DNA of 18,960 nt from NCBI GenBank assembly GCA_037439945.1, contig JBBIVA010000070.1, positions 1 to 18,960 of the forward strand. The letters run 5' to 3'. Source of the stretch: CALEUX01 sp037439945 (GTDB lineage Bacteria > Bacteroidota > Bacteroidia > Bacteroidales > Marinilabiliaceae). Of the stretch, positions 7,175-16,400 are shown one piece after another. The notes under the pieces are model-generated. The model was not told the DNA's origin and ran no database searches. It was given only the letters and a program-made list of their open reading frames with translations. A program made the position numbers and the translations under genes. Each line of letters begins with the position of its first letter. Positions within the stretch are counted from its first letter, which is position 1.

Positions 7175-7972
7175 ATGTCAGACTATAAAAACCTGTGCTT
7201 AGCCACATCTGAAATTGTACGTGAAACCGGACTTTTTATAAGAAATAAAAGAGAATCTGCAGGTTTGGAAATTGAGTTAAAGGGAAAGAATGACTTTGTA
7301 ACTCAATTTGATAAAGAAGCTGAACTGAAACTTGTAACAAAACTTGAAAAAGTTTTACCTGATTCAGGCTTTATTGCAGAAGAGGGGACTTCTGTAAAGA
7401 AAAGTTCAAAACTTAATTGGATAATTGACCCCATTGACGGCACTACCAACTTTATTCATGGTTTGTTTCCATATGCCATAAGTGTTGGCTTAATGGTTGA
7501 AAACCGAATGGTTTTGGGCGTAATATACGAAGCCGGATTAGACGAGTGCTTTTATGCCTGGGATGGAGGCCCTGCAATGTTAAATCAAAATGAGATAAAA
7601 GTTTCACAAAAACGTAAAATCTCAGATTGCTTAGTGGCTACAGGCTTTCCTTATACAAATTTTTCATTGATGGACCAGTTTATGGATTCACTTCATTTTT
7701 TCATGAAAAACTGCCATGGAATGCGTAGGTTAGGTTCGGCTGCGGCTGACCTTGCATATGTTGCTTGTGGCCGTTTTGATGCTTTTTATGAATATGACCT
7801 AAAGCCCTGGGATGTAGCAGCCGGCTCGTTTATTGTTCAGCAGGCTGGCGGACGGATAACTGATTTTTCAGGTGGAAATAATTTTATATTCGGACGTGAA
7901 ATTGTTGCAACAAACAATATTGTATTTGATGAATTCTCAGAAAAAATTAAGCATTTTTTAGTGGTAAAATAA
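7175..7972 (+). CDS. Inositol monophosphatase family protein (SuhB-like)
   Basis: An Mg2+-dependent sugar/inositol phosphate phosphatase. From ATG 7175 it has 265 residues, normal for the family; the frame extends 16 codons upstream to a TTG at 7127, but homologues begin near this Met. Metal-binding motifs are complete: Glu69-Glu70 in IAEEGT, motif A WIIDPIDGTTNF (Asp85, Asp88), and motif B PWDVAAG (Asp213) followed by VQQAGGRITDFSG. Substrate cannot be told apart within the family (inositol-1-phosphate, 3'-phosphoadenosine 5'-phosphate, fructose-1,6-bisphosphate). It is the first gene of a tight + strand unit, 9 nt before the acyltransferase gene. Its co-transcription with envelope genes is inferred from spacing only. 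Confidence 0.92.
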   Translation: MSDYKNLCLATSEIVRETGLFIRNKRESAGLEIELKGKNDFVTQFDKEAELKLVTKLEKVLPDSGFIAEEGTSVKKSSKLNWIIDPIDGTTNFIHGLFPYAISVGLMVENRMVLGVIYEAGLDECFYAWDGGPAMLNQNEIKVSQKRKISDCLVATGFPYTNFSLMDQFMDSLHFFMKNCHGMRRLGSAAADLAYVACGRFDAFYEYDLKPWDVAAGSFIVQQAGGRITDFSGGNNFIFGREIVATNNIVFDEFSEKIKHFLVVK

Positions 7973-7981
7973 AATATTAAA

Positions 7982-8890
7982 ATGCAAAAGAAGCAAATTA
8001 AACAGGCACTTGAATTTTACACTTTTTATCCACTTTTGTGGATTATAAGCTGGTTGCCATTTTGGGCTTTATATCGTATCTCAGATTTAATATTTCTATT
8101 TGTATCAACTTTTGGATATCGGAGAAAAACAATTACATCTAATCTAAAAAAGGCGTTTCCCGAAAAAGATGATAATTTTATCCGTAAAACAAGAATTAAG
8201 TTTTACCGCCATTTTTGCGATTTGATTGTTGAAACCATAGGGTTGTTAAATGTTAAACCTGAAAGAATTGTAAAAAGAATTGAAATTGTTGACCTGCATT
8301 TATTAAATGATGCTATTAGCCATAACAAAGATATTGTAGTGGTAATAGGCCATTATGGCAATTGGGAGTGGGTACCGTCAATAAATTTAATGGTTAATGC
8401 AGCAGGTTGTTCAGTTTACAGGCCCCTGAAAAATCCGTTTTTCGATAAATTTATGGTAAGTCTAAGGTCACTTTTTAATACAACTAATTTCCCTTTAAAA
8501 AGTACTGTTAAAGAAATAGTTAAAATGAAGCGGGATGATAAACGTTTCATTCTCGGATTAATTTCCGACCAGAGCCCATCTAAATATGAATTGCAGTTTT
8601 GGACCACCTTTTTAACTCAAAGAACACCGGTTATCCTTGGCCCCGAAAAAATGAGCAAACTGGCCGATGCCGAATTGTTTTTCTGGGATATGGACAAAAC
8701 CGCCAGGGGGAAATATTCAATTAAAGTAGTTCCCTACCCGGGCGACATAAAAACAGATCCGGAATTTGCACCAACAAAGTGGCATGTTAAAAAACTTGAA
8801 GAGCAGATTTACAGAAAGCCTGAACTTTGGCTATGGTCCCACAAAAGATGGAAATACCAACATCTTTATGATGGTCAAACATTTGAATAA
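7982..8890 (+). CDS. Lipid A biosynthesis acyltransferase (LpxL/HtrB family)
   Basis: An inner-membrane enzyme that transfers an acyl chain from acyl-ACP to lipid A or a related precursor. The 302-residue length fits the family. An N-terminal hydrophobic segment around residues 12-45 anchors it to the membrane. The catalytic HX4E motif is His124-Tyr-Gly-Asn-Trp-Glu129 in VVIGHYGNWEW, and further family patterns follow: CSVYRPLKNPFFDKF, FILGLISDQSP and the C-terminal WLWSHKRWK. The ATG at 7982 is 9 nt after the phosphatase stop, and the glycosyltransferase ATG follows 26 nt after its own stop, so the three are likely co-transcribed. Some Bacteroidota members of this family act on lipids other than lipid A (ornithine or flavolipin-like), so the precise acceptor is uncertain. 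Confidence 0.92.
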   Translation: MQKKQIKQALEFYTFYPLLWIISWLPFWALYRISDLIFLFVSTFGYRRKTITSNLKKAFPEKDDNFIRKTRIKFYRHFCDLIVETIGLLNVKPERIVKRIEIVDLHLLNDAISHNKDIVVVIGHYGNWEWVPSINLMVNAAGCSVYRPLKNPFFDKFMVSLRSLFNTTNFPLKSTVKEIVKMKRDDKRFILGLISDQSPSKYELQFWTTFLTQRTPVILGPEKMSKLADAELFFWDMDKTARGKYSIKVVPYPGDIKTDPEFAPTKWHVKKLEEQIYRKPELWLWSHKRWKYQHLYDGQTFE

Positions 8891-8916
8891 AAAGTTTGCT
8901 TAATAAAATTTTATAA

Positions 8917-9963
8917 ATGAACCTCCCAAAAATATCAGTTGTAATTTTAAACTGGAATACCGGCGCCCTGCTAAAGAAGTTTTTACCAATTGTAATTGAA
9001 AACAGTGAAAATGAAAACGTTGAAATTGTTTTGGCCGACAATGGTTCAACTGATGATTCAGTTCAGTGGGTTACTCAAACTTTTAAACAGGTTCGTATAA
9101 TAGCCCTGCCTAAGAACTTTGGATTTGCCGAAGGTTATAACATTGCCTTAAAACAGATTGATTCAGATTACTCAGTATTACTAAATTCAGATGTTGCGCC
9201 AGCAAAAAACTGGCTTATTCCATTATTGGAAACCATGATTAATTTTCCTGAAACGGCAGCATGCGTACCAAAGATTATGTCTTTTAACGAACCCAACAAA
9301 TTTGAGTATGCAGGGGCATGTGGTGGATTTATTGACAGATTTGGTTACACTTTTTGCCGTGGCCGCATATTTAATATTTCTGAAACTGATAACGGCCAGT
9401 ATAATAAACCTGGAAAAATATTTTGGGGCAGCGGGTCAGCATTAATGATAAAAACATCGCTTTTTCTGCAAACAGGAGGTCTTGATAATGACTTTTTTGC
9501 ACATATGGAAGAAATTGATTGGTGTTGGCGTGTGAAAAACCGGGGTTATGACATTCGCTTTGTACCTGATTCAGCCATTTACCATTTGGGAGGAGGAACA
9601 CTGTCGTACAAAAGTCCGAGGAAAGCATATCTCAACTTTAGAAATAACCTACTGCTTATTATTAAAAACAAACCGGGATTGTCAGGCTGGGCAACTCTGT
9701 TTTTCAGATTTTTTCTTGATTATATTGCATTCATAAAATTTTTAACCTCAGGTGAATTTTCATTTGCAATTGCAATACCCAAGGCACACTTCGCTTTTTT
9801 AAGCAGAATTACATGTTTCGTTGGAAAGAGAAAAGAACTTATGCCATTGATTACAACAAAAAAACACCCCGAAACCTATAAGGGATCTATTATTGTAGAT
9901 TTCTTTCTGTTAAAACGTAAAATATTTTGGCAGTTAAAATTTAACCCTAAAGCTGACAAATAA
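8917..9963 (+). CDS. Family 2 glycosyltransferase (rhamnosyltransferase-like)
   Basis: An inverting GT-A glycosyltransferase, 348 residues, probably adding a sugar to a cell-surface glycan at the inner face of the cytoplasmic membrane. Start region: ISVVILNWN at residues 6-14. Nucleotide-sugar binding: LADNGSTDDS (Asp41), and the metal-binding NSDV at 90-93 (a DXD equivalent). The acceptor/catalytic region carries FWGSGSALMI, then GGLDNDFFAHMEEIDWCWR, the ED-type motif seen in WbbL-like rhamnosyltransferases, then AIYHLGGGT. The region beyond about residue 235 is hydrophobic and basic (LFFRFFLDYIAFIKFL), suggesting a membrane-associated tail. Donor and acceptor sugars cannot be assigned. It ends 15 nt from the convergent murF stop, with an inverted repeat covering both ends. 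Confidence 0.9.
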   Translation: MNLPKISVVILNWNTGALLKKFLPIVIENSENENVEIVLADNGSTDDSVQWVTQTFKQVRIIALPKNFGFAEGYNIALKQIDSDYSVLLNSDVAPAKNWLIPLLETMINFPETAACVPKIMSFNEPNKFEYAGACGGFIDRFGYTFCRGRIFNISETDNGQYNKPGKIFWGSGSALMIKTSLFLQTGGLDNDFFAHMEEIDWCWRVKNRGYDIRFVPDSAIYHLGGGTLSYKSPRKAYLNFRNNLLLIIKNKPGLSGWATLFFRFFLDYIAFIKFLTSGEFSFAIAIPKAHFAFLSRITCFVGKRKELMPLITTKKHPETYKGSIIVDFFLLKRKIFWQLKFNPKADK

Positions 9964-9979
9964 CCATATATTCAGCTTT
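9949..9979. terminator. Inverted repeat between convergent genes, possible bidirectional terminator
   Basis: AAAGCTGA at 9949-9956 pairs perfectly with TCAGCTTT at 9972-9979 across a 15-nt loop. It covers the last codons of the glycosyltransferase and reaches the murF stop. A/T tracts on both sides are short, so termination would be modest. Confidence 0.45.
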
Positions 9980-11277
9980 TACAATACTTCCATTAAAATC
10001 TCAAGCATATTGCTTCTTGAGCCCTTAACCAGTATCAGACAACCTTTTAACGGTTTCTTAATAAAATGGCTTAACAGGCTTTCCGAATTATCAAACCAAA
10101 TAAACCTGTCATCAGCGGGTAACAAATCTTTAAATTCATTGCCAACCAGGAAACATTTTGCCGGATTAACCACCAAGGCCCGCTTTATCAACATTTGATG
10201 TTCATGGGTGCTTATTTCACCCATTTCTTTCATTCCGCCTAAAATCAACACCTTATTATTGTGCTTAATATTGGTAAAATTGGTTAAGGCTGCCTGCATA
10301 CTGCTTGGATTTGCATTATAGGCATCAAGCAGAACCTTATTATAAGATGTATCTGTTAGTTGTGAGCGATTATTTATCGGTTCATATTCATACAACGCCT
10401 TATTAATCAAATCAAACGGCACATTGAAATAAACCCCCACACAAATTGCTGCCAGTGCATTTTCAAAATTATATAAACCCGATAACTGTGTTTGGGCTTT
10501 ATGCCATGTTTCACCCTCCTTTTCCCTCCATTCAAACTCCAGGTATGGTAAAGCCTTTGGTTTTTTTCCTGCAACCAAAACATCGCCCGATGTACCATAA
10601 CCAACAAACTGACCTTTGCCAAACATTTCAACCAAATGGTTATTATCAGTGTTAATAAAGGCTAACGAATTACTTTTTTCAAGAAACCTATATAATTCGC
10701 CTTTCCCTGTTTTTACTCCTTCAAATGATCCAAAACCCTCAATATGTGCTTTTCCAACATTAGTAATAATACCGTAATCGGGATGGGCAATAGCGCTTAA
10801 TTGTGCAATTTCTCCAACATGGTTGGCCCCCATTTCAATAACAGCAACTTCCGTTTGTGGAGGCATCGATAAAATAGTAAGCGGAACACCAATATGGTTA
10901 TTCAAATTGCCCCTGGTGTACCAAATTTTATATTCCTCCGATAAAACTGCGGCCATTAATTCCTTGGTGGTGGTTTTACCGTTTGACCCTGTTATGCCAA
11001 TAATGCGGGCAGTTGATTTTTTTCTGTGAAATAATGCCAAATCCTGCAAAGATTTTAAAACATCCTTAACAAGGATACATCCGGGAACTTCTTCTAATCC
11101 CCCATCATCAACAATTGCATACATGCATCCGTTTTCTAAAGCCTTAACAGCATATTGATTGCCATCGAAACGTTCCCCTTTAAGAGCAAAAAAAAGCGAC
11201 CCTGGGTTACAATTACGGCTGTCTGTTGTAATTCCGGCACACTGTTTAAAAATGTTATACAGGTTTTCTGAATCCAT
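9979..11277 (-). CDS. murF: UDP-N-acetylmuramoyl-tripeptide--D-alanyl-D-alanine ligase
   Basis: MurF adds D-Ala-D-Ala to the UDP-MurNAc-tripeptide in the last cytosolic step of peptidoglycan precursor synthesis. From ATG 11277 it has 432 residues, right for the family. The N-terminal UMAG-binding domain shows TTDSRNCNPGSLFFALKGERFDGNQY-type features (short motif DSR at 19-21). The central ATPase has TGSNGKTT at 96-103, then NLNNHIGVPLT, VIEMGANHVGEI and ITNVGKAHIEGFG. The C-terminal domain has LLDAYNANPSSM and LGGMKEMG. The open frame runs 34 codons further upstream to 11379, but that extension would cross a terminator hairpin and the end of gldJ and is not MurF-like, so the internal ATG is preferred. 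It lies 67 nt downstream of gldJ on the same strand. Confidence 0.95.
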   Translation of the reverse strand: MDSENLYNIFKQCAGITTDSRNCNPGSLFFALKGERFDGNQYAVKALENGCMYAIVDDGGLEEVPGCILVKDVLKSLQDLALFHRKKSTARIIGITGSNGKTTTKELMAAVLSEEYKIWYTRGNLNNHIGVPLTILSMPPQTEVAVIEMGANHVGEIAQLSAIAHPDYGIITNVGKAHIEGFGSFEGVKTGKGELYRFLEKSNSLAFINTDNNHLVEMFGKGQFVGYGTSGDVLVAGKKPKALPYLEFEWREKEGETWHKAQTQLSGLYNFENALAAICVGVYFNVPFDLINKALYEYEPINNRSQLTDTSYNKVLLDAYNANPSSMQAALTNFTNIKHNNKVLILGGMKEMGEISTHEHQMLIKRALVVNPAKCFLVGNEFKDLLPADDRFIWFDNSESLLSHFIKKPLKGCLILVKGSRSNMLEILMEVL

Positions 11278-11292
11278 AAGCTGCTTTTCAAT

Positions 11293-11323
11293 AAAAAAGG
11301 CTGGCAAAAACCAACCTTTTTTT
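11293..11323 (-). terminator. Hairpin terminator between gldJ and murF
   Basis: On the minus strand AGGTTGG pairs with CCAGCCT (7 bp, one G-U) around a 6-nt loop and is followed by six T. It ends 22 nt past the gldJ stop and 15 nt before the murF ATG, so gldJ transcripts would stop or partly read through into murF. The hairpin is weaker on the + strand, where one pair is a mismatch. Confidence 0.7.
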
Positions 11324-11331
11324 ACTATACA

Positions 11332-11346
11332 AATTGTGATACAATT
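11332..11346. repeat. Short perfect inverted repeat at the gldJ stop
   Basis: AATTGT-GAT-ACAATT, six-base arms with a 3-nt centre, touches the gldJ stop codon and precedes the terminator hairpin. It could be an operator for murF or chance in AT-rich DNA. Confidence 0.3.
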
Positions 11347-12838
11347 ATTTTTTACCTTTTTTTGATGCAACAGGTGCACCTACACGGGTCATTGCACAAC
11401 GAAAACCTATATCATCCCTGGCTTCCCTTTCATCAAGGAACCTGCGTGTTCCTGGGCTTAACCAATATGCGCGGTCTCTCCAGCCTCCACCTTTATATAC
11501 CCTTGAGCGGTCAGAAACCAGGCTGCCAAGTGGCCCGGGACTTGCACCATACATATTTTTAGAATTTGATGTTGAATTTACCCATTCCCCACCACTAATA
11601 ATATTAGATGAACCATCACCATCGCGGAAGTTTTTGTTGTCAGCCGTTCTATAATTATACCTGTTAACGATATCTTTATCTTCTTCATTAACATATTGTA
11701 TTTTACCTTCCTGGTCCTTTTCAACTACATACCCTTCGGTATCAAGTTTTTTCTTTTGAAATACATTACCTCTGAATGGACTGTATTCATCAACATCCTG
11801 AAATGAAAGCGGACGATAAACATCAGCTACCCACTCATTTACGTTACCTGCCATACAATACAAACCATAATCGTTTGGATAATATGACCTAACGTCAACA
11901 GTAATATCACCTTTATCGTTAAGTGAACCTGCCATACCCATATAGTCACCACTTCCCCTTACAAAGTTGGCCATCATTTGTCCGCGCTCTTTTTTATCAG
12001 CATTTCTTACAATATGACCATCCCAAGGATATATCCTGCGATGTGTTAATCTCTCTTCATATGAATTACCTATAAGGCCCATTGCTGCGTATTCCCATTC
12101 AGCTTCAGTTGGGAGTCGGTAGCGTGGCAATAATAAACCATCATCGGTTCTTACCCTTCTGGTGTCGCTATTAGGATCAAGATCTTTCATAGGCCGTTTA
12201 CCGGCTGTTCCATCATACTGACCCAAAAGATATGCTTCTGTATTAAAATTGTTCTCATTTTGCTGGTTAACGTCAAGTTCCAGAATTCCCATATCAATAA
12301 GAATCAACTCATTTACGCGGTCGGTGCGCCATGCACAATAATTATCTGCCTGTAACCAGCTAACACCCACAACCGGGTAATCACTATAAGCCGGATGACG
12401 GAAATAATTTTCAACATAAGGCTCATTATAAGCCATAGGTCTGCGCCAAACAAGTGTGTCGGGCAAAGCTTTCCGGTAAATCTCAGGATAATCTGTATAT
12501 ACCCTTCTTATCCAATAAAGGTATTCACGATAATCGGCGTTTTTTACCTCAGTTTCATCCATATAAAAAGATGGTACGGTAACCCTGCGTGGTGAGTTGT
12601 CCCATTCTTTCATTACATCTTCCTCAACCTGCCCCATAATAAAAGTTCCACCTTCAATAAAGGCCAAACCAGGTCCTTTTTCCTGTTCGTACCCCGAACG
12701 ATACTCAAAACCTCCATATTTGGGGTTGTTATACGCCCAACCTGTTGTGGAGGAAACATCTTTGCCGCCTTTCCCGCAGGAAACCAATGCCAATGTAACG
12801 GCAGAAATGGTAAGTAAAATACTGGATTTAAATCTCAT
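11345..12838 (-). CDS. gldJ: Type IX secretion/gliding lipoprotein GldJ
   Basis: GldJ is a periplasm-facing outer-membrane lipoprotein of the T9SS/gliding apparatus; in Flavobacterium it is needed for stability of the GldK ring protein and for secretion. The 497-residue product starts at ATG 12838 with a lipoprotein signal whose lipobox is LVSC (Cys21), followed by TGWAYNNPKYGGFEY, a GldJ-type start. Residues about 58-480 form a formylglycine-generating-enzyme/sulfatase-modifying-factor fold: GLAFIEGGTFIMG, FYMDETEVKNADYREYL, PVVGVSWLQADNYCAWR, RLPTEAEWEYAA, CMAGNVNEWVADVY and the closing DDIGFRCAM. The tail is lysine-rich (SKKGKK). It is a structural relative of GldK/PorK; the WRTDRVNELIL stretch and location beside porU-porV favour GldJ. 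It is divergent from porU. Confidence 0.9.
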   Translation of the reverse strand: MRFKSSILLTISAVTLALVSCGKGGKDVSSTTGWAYNNPKYGGFEYRSGYEQEKGPGLAFIEGGTFIMGQVEEDVMKEWDNSPRRVTVPSFYMDETEVKNADYREYLYWIRRVYTDYPEIYRKALPDTLVWRRPMAYNEPYVENYFRHPAYSDYPVVGVSWLQADNYCAWRTDRVNELILIDMGILELDVNQQNENNFNTEAYLLGQYDGTAGKRPMKDLDPNSDTRRVRTDDGLLLPRYRLPTEAEWEYAAMGLIGNSYEERLTHRRIYPWDGHIVRNADKKERGQMMANFVRGSGDYMGMAGSLNDKGDITVDVRSYYPNDYGLYCMAGNVNEWVADVYRPLSFQDVDEYSPFRGNVFQKKKLDTEGYVVEKDQEGKIQYVNEEDKDIVNRYNYRTADNKNFRDGDGSSNIISGGEWVNSTSNSKNMYGASPGPLGSLVSDRSRVYKGGGWRDRAYWLSPGTRRFLDEREARDDIGFRCAMTRVGAPVASKKGKK

Positions 12839-12882
12839 AGCTTATTTTCTTGAATTCTGACTATCTTTTGGTTAATTCTACA

Positions 12883-12890
12883 CAAATATA
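12883..12890 (-). promoter_or_regulatory. Candidate gldJ -7 box TATATTTG
   Basis: On the minus strand TATATTTG matches the TAnnTTTG consensus and ends 44 nt before the gldJ ATG, a sensible leader length. No good -33 TTG is present at 19-21 nt. A second match, TATTTTTG, lies further upstream at 12933-12940. Confidence 0.35.
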
Positions 12891-13170
12891 GATAAAATCA
12901 CTCCTAAATTGATTTTATGTGGGTTTATACTACAAAAATAAAAAAAGGTTATAGCAAAATAAATCTAATTCAGCTTTTTTTTCAATATACTGATAAAGAT
13001 AAACAAATTAAAAAAATTAGAATTAATTTATCGGCTAACTTTTCCCTGGCAAATAAAAGTACAAAAATAATAACGGTGTTATTTATTTTTTGTTACCTCA
13101 ATTCAGATTTTTTTTAATTTTTTCTGCATCTTTTTTAAATTATTAACCGTAACAGTTAATGTTAATGTAA

Positions 13171-13182
13171 TTAAGCGCTTAA
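13171..13182. repeat. Perfect 12-base palindrome TTAAGCGCTTAA
   Basis: A fully self-complementary 12-mer sits 227 nt upstream of porU in otherwise AT-only surroundings, with GTTAATG repeated twice just before it. This is the kind of site a dimeric regulator would bind, but no regulator is implied by the window. Confidence 0.4.
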
Positions 13183-13409
13183 GTCACAACAGTAAAACAA
13201 AATGCTGTAAATATTGTTTTTGCACTAACTTAACCCAATTTACCTTTTCAATTTAACAAAATCAATTATACATTTTTTTAAGCCATAATCAGATTTAACT
13301 TTTTGAATATATCTTTACAATAACTTTTTGCGTTTAGAAAAAAATCACCTTATATCCTGGCCGTAATAAAAAATTGTTTAAACTTTCCAATTAATTAAAG
13401 ATAATAAAT

Positions 13410-16400
13410 ATGCTTCGCCAATTTCTCACAATATTTGTGTTTATAATAAGCACCCAGATATTATCCGGTCAGTTTAAAAATGAAATTTCATCAACAGTAA
13501 TTATTAACCATATTGAAAGAACCTCTGAACAATCCCTGCCTTTTAAGGGCGAAGGAGAAATCAGGGATAATTTACCTGTTTACAGGTTTAGAATAGCATT
13601 GCCCCAAAATGTATCTGCAAATGATATTGAAATTAAATTCACAAACTTAATCTGGAATATAAGTAATGACTCCTATTTAAAACAAGTCCCCAATGAGTTA
13701 AAGGTATTGGGGCATTACCCTGTAAATATAAGGAAAGAAATGTTTCTGGAGGTTGAGTTAATCCCTTTTGCCGAAATTGATGGTGTTACCAACAGGTTAG
13801 AATCGTTTGTTTGTAATATTCTATATAATACTGATAAAGCTTTATCGGAACTAAAAAATGGCCAGACAGAAAAATATACTTTAAACTCTGTCCTTAAAAC
13901 GGGAAAATGGGTAAAAATTTCAATCTCTGAATCGGGAATCCACAAAATACCATATGCAACATTGACTACCTGGGGATTTTCAACACCTGCCAATGTCAGG
14001 ATTTTTGGATATGGAGGTGAAATGGTGCCTAGGCTTAATTATGTTAGCAGGCCCGATGACCTGCCTGAAGTTGCCTTATGGCACCATAATAATGCAATAT
14101 ATTTTTACGGGCAGGGAACCTCGTTGTGGAGCTGGAATAGTGAAAAAAATATGTTTTTGCATCAATTGCATAACTATTGTGATGAGGCTTATTATTTCAT
14201 ATCAGATATCCAGGGTACAGCAAAGAGTATTCAACAGCAGGCAACCGAAAGCCGTGAATCAAATTATACATCATCACATTTTGACGACCTTAGATTTCAC
14301 GAACAGGATGTTGTTAACCTTTTACGATCAGGAAGAAGGTGGTTTGGTGAAAAATTTTCAATGACTGATGGACTGGTCAGGAGTTTTAATTTTTCATACC
14401 CTGCAAGGGATATTACTTTACCAATTAAAATAAGTACCAGGGTAGCCTGTCGTGATAATGTAATTACCAATTTTGAGTTTACTGTTAATAATAACCTAAC
14501 CCCAACCTTTACCTTAAGTACCCCTGCAATTTCTTTCGGTGATTATGTTGGTTTTTATGCACATGAAAAAGATGGAACCTATACAGGCACTGATGCAACA
14601 CCAGATGTTAAAATTTCAGTTACAATGCAAAACACATCCGGTTCGGTTATGGGGTGGTTAGATTATATTACTGTAAATGCGCGTAGTAATTTGCGCTTAA
14701 CAGGCCATCAACTGTTATTCAGGGATAAATCATCTCATGGAGACTCAAAAGTTACTCTATTTAAATTGTCAAATGTTACTGATGAAACCATTTTGTGGGA
14801 TATAACGAACCGAAATTCACCGGAGAGAATTAATACATTTAAAAACGGTTCAACATTTGAGTTTAAAGTCTCTACCGACCAGTTAAAGGAATTTGTAGCA
14901 TTTAATCCATCAGGGCAGTTTCCGGTTCCTACGAGAATTGGCCCGGTTGAAAATCAAAATTTACATGGCACCGGTAATGTTGATTATATAATAGTTGCAC
15001 CAAAGGAATTCTCATCCCAGGCTTTACAACTTGCATCACTTCATCAAAAAAACAGTGGTTTATCAACTTTGGTTGTAAATCCGGAATTAATATATAACGA
15101 GTTTTCATGGGGCCACAAAGATCCCACTGCCATTAGGTCATTTATGAAAATGCTTTACGACCGGGCTGGAACAGACCTGGTCAAAGCCCCAAAATATCTT
15201 TTATTGTTTGGAAACGGATCTTTTGATAATAAAACCTCTGACCCATTAACCAAATCACATATAATTACATATCAATCAGAAAATTCAGTACATAGAACCA
15301 GTACATATGTAACTGATGATTATTTTGGGTTTTTAGATGACACAGAAGGGGTTGACGACAGGTTTGACAGGCTTGATATTGGTATTGGCAGGTTCCCGGT
15401 TAAAACCGTTGCCGAATCGCAAACATCTGTAGATAAAGTTAAAGCATATATGGAAAACCAAATATCCGGTAAATGGCAAAAATTATTAACCTTTGTTGGC
15501 GATGATGAAGACTCGAATATCCATATGCGCGATGCAAACCTGCTGGCCGGAAAAATTGAGAACAACCATCCCCGGTTTGATATAAGAAAAATTTACCTTG
15601 ATAATTACAAGAAAATTACTACATCAACGGGTAAAAAATATCCTGAAGTGGAAAACCTTATAAACAGGACTATTAACGAAGGTACTCTCATTTTTAATTA
15701 TGTGGGCCACGGAAGCGAAAATGTACTTGCAGCCGAACAAATAATTAATATCCAGGGAATTAAAAAGTGGAACAATATTCGTAACCTACCTGTGTTCGTT
15801 ACTGCAACTTGTGAATTCAGCAGGTTTGATAATCCATACATGGTTTCAGCAGGCGAAGAAACATTTTTAAACCCTAAGGGAGGGGCAATCGCATTGCTTT
15901 CAACTACAAGAGTAGTATATTCAAGCTTAAACTATCAGCTTAACAATGCTTTTTTGAACTATGTTTTTATGCATAATCCCGATGGAAGTAAACCTTCACT
16001 GGGTGATATACTGCGACAGACTAAAATTGCATCAGGCAGCAGTATAAACAAACTGAATTTCACATTATTGGGCGATCCTGCAATTAAACTTGCATATCCC
16101 GAGAACAAAATAAACCTGAAAAAAATTAACAATATTAATATTGGTGAACAGGTTGACACATTAAAAGCCTTGTCGAAAATATTAATCGAATCGGAAGTTG
16201 TAGATCCAAATGGTTCGTTATTTACAAATTTTAACGGTACGGCCGAAATAATTGTTTATGACAAACCCGACGTAGTTAAAACAATTGGTAATGATGGCGC
16301 CACTCCATTTGAATTTACCCAATATTCGAGCATAATATTTAAAGGTAAAGCAACAGTTACCAATGGTAAATTTATTTCTGAATTTATAGTTCCTTATGAC

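Larger units (their letters stand above)
12839..13409. promoter_or_regulatory. 571-bp divergent control region between gldJ and porU
   Basis: Very AT-rich DNA between two divergent T9SS genes. A 66-codon frame at 12917-13117 has low-complexity composition and I do not consider it a gene. Candidate gldJ -7 boxes lie near its left end. The middle holds the 12-base palindrome at 13171-13182 preceded by two GTTAATG copies (13155-13167). The sequence AACTTTTTG occurs twice close together at 13297-13305 and 13322-13330. I found no exact TAnnTTTG box pointing toward porU. Confidence 0.5.

Noticed and set aside
11280..11379. N-terminal extension of murF by 34 residues
   Set aside because: It would run through the terminator hairpin and the end of gldJ, and MurF proteins begin near the ATG at 11277.
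12917..13117. 66-codon ATG frame in the gldJ-porU spacer
   Set aside because: Composition (Lys, Ile, Asn, Phe) is what AT-rich non-coding DNA gives; no recognisable motif, and it occupies a divergent promoter region.
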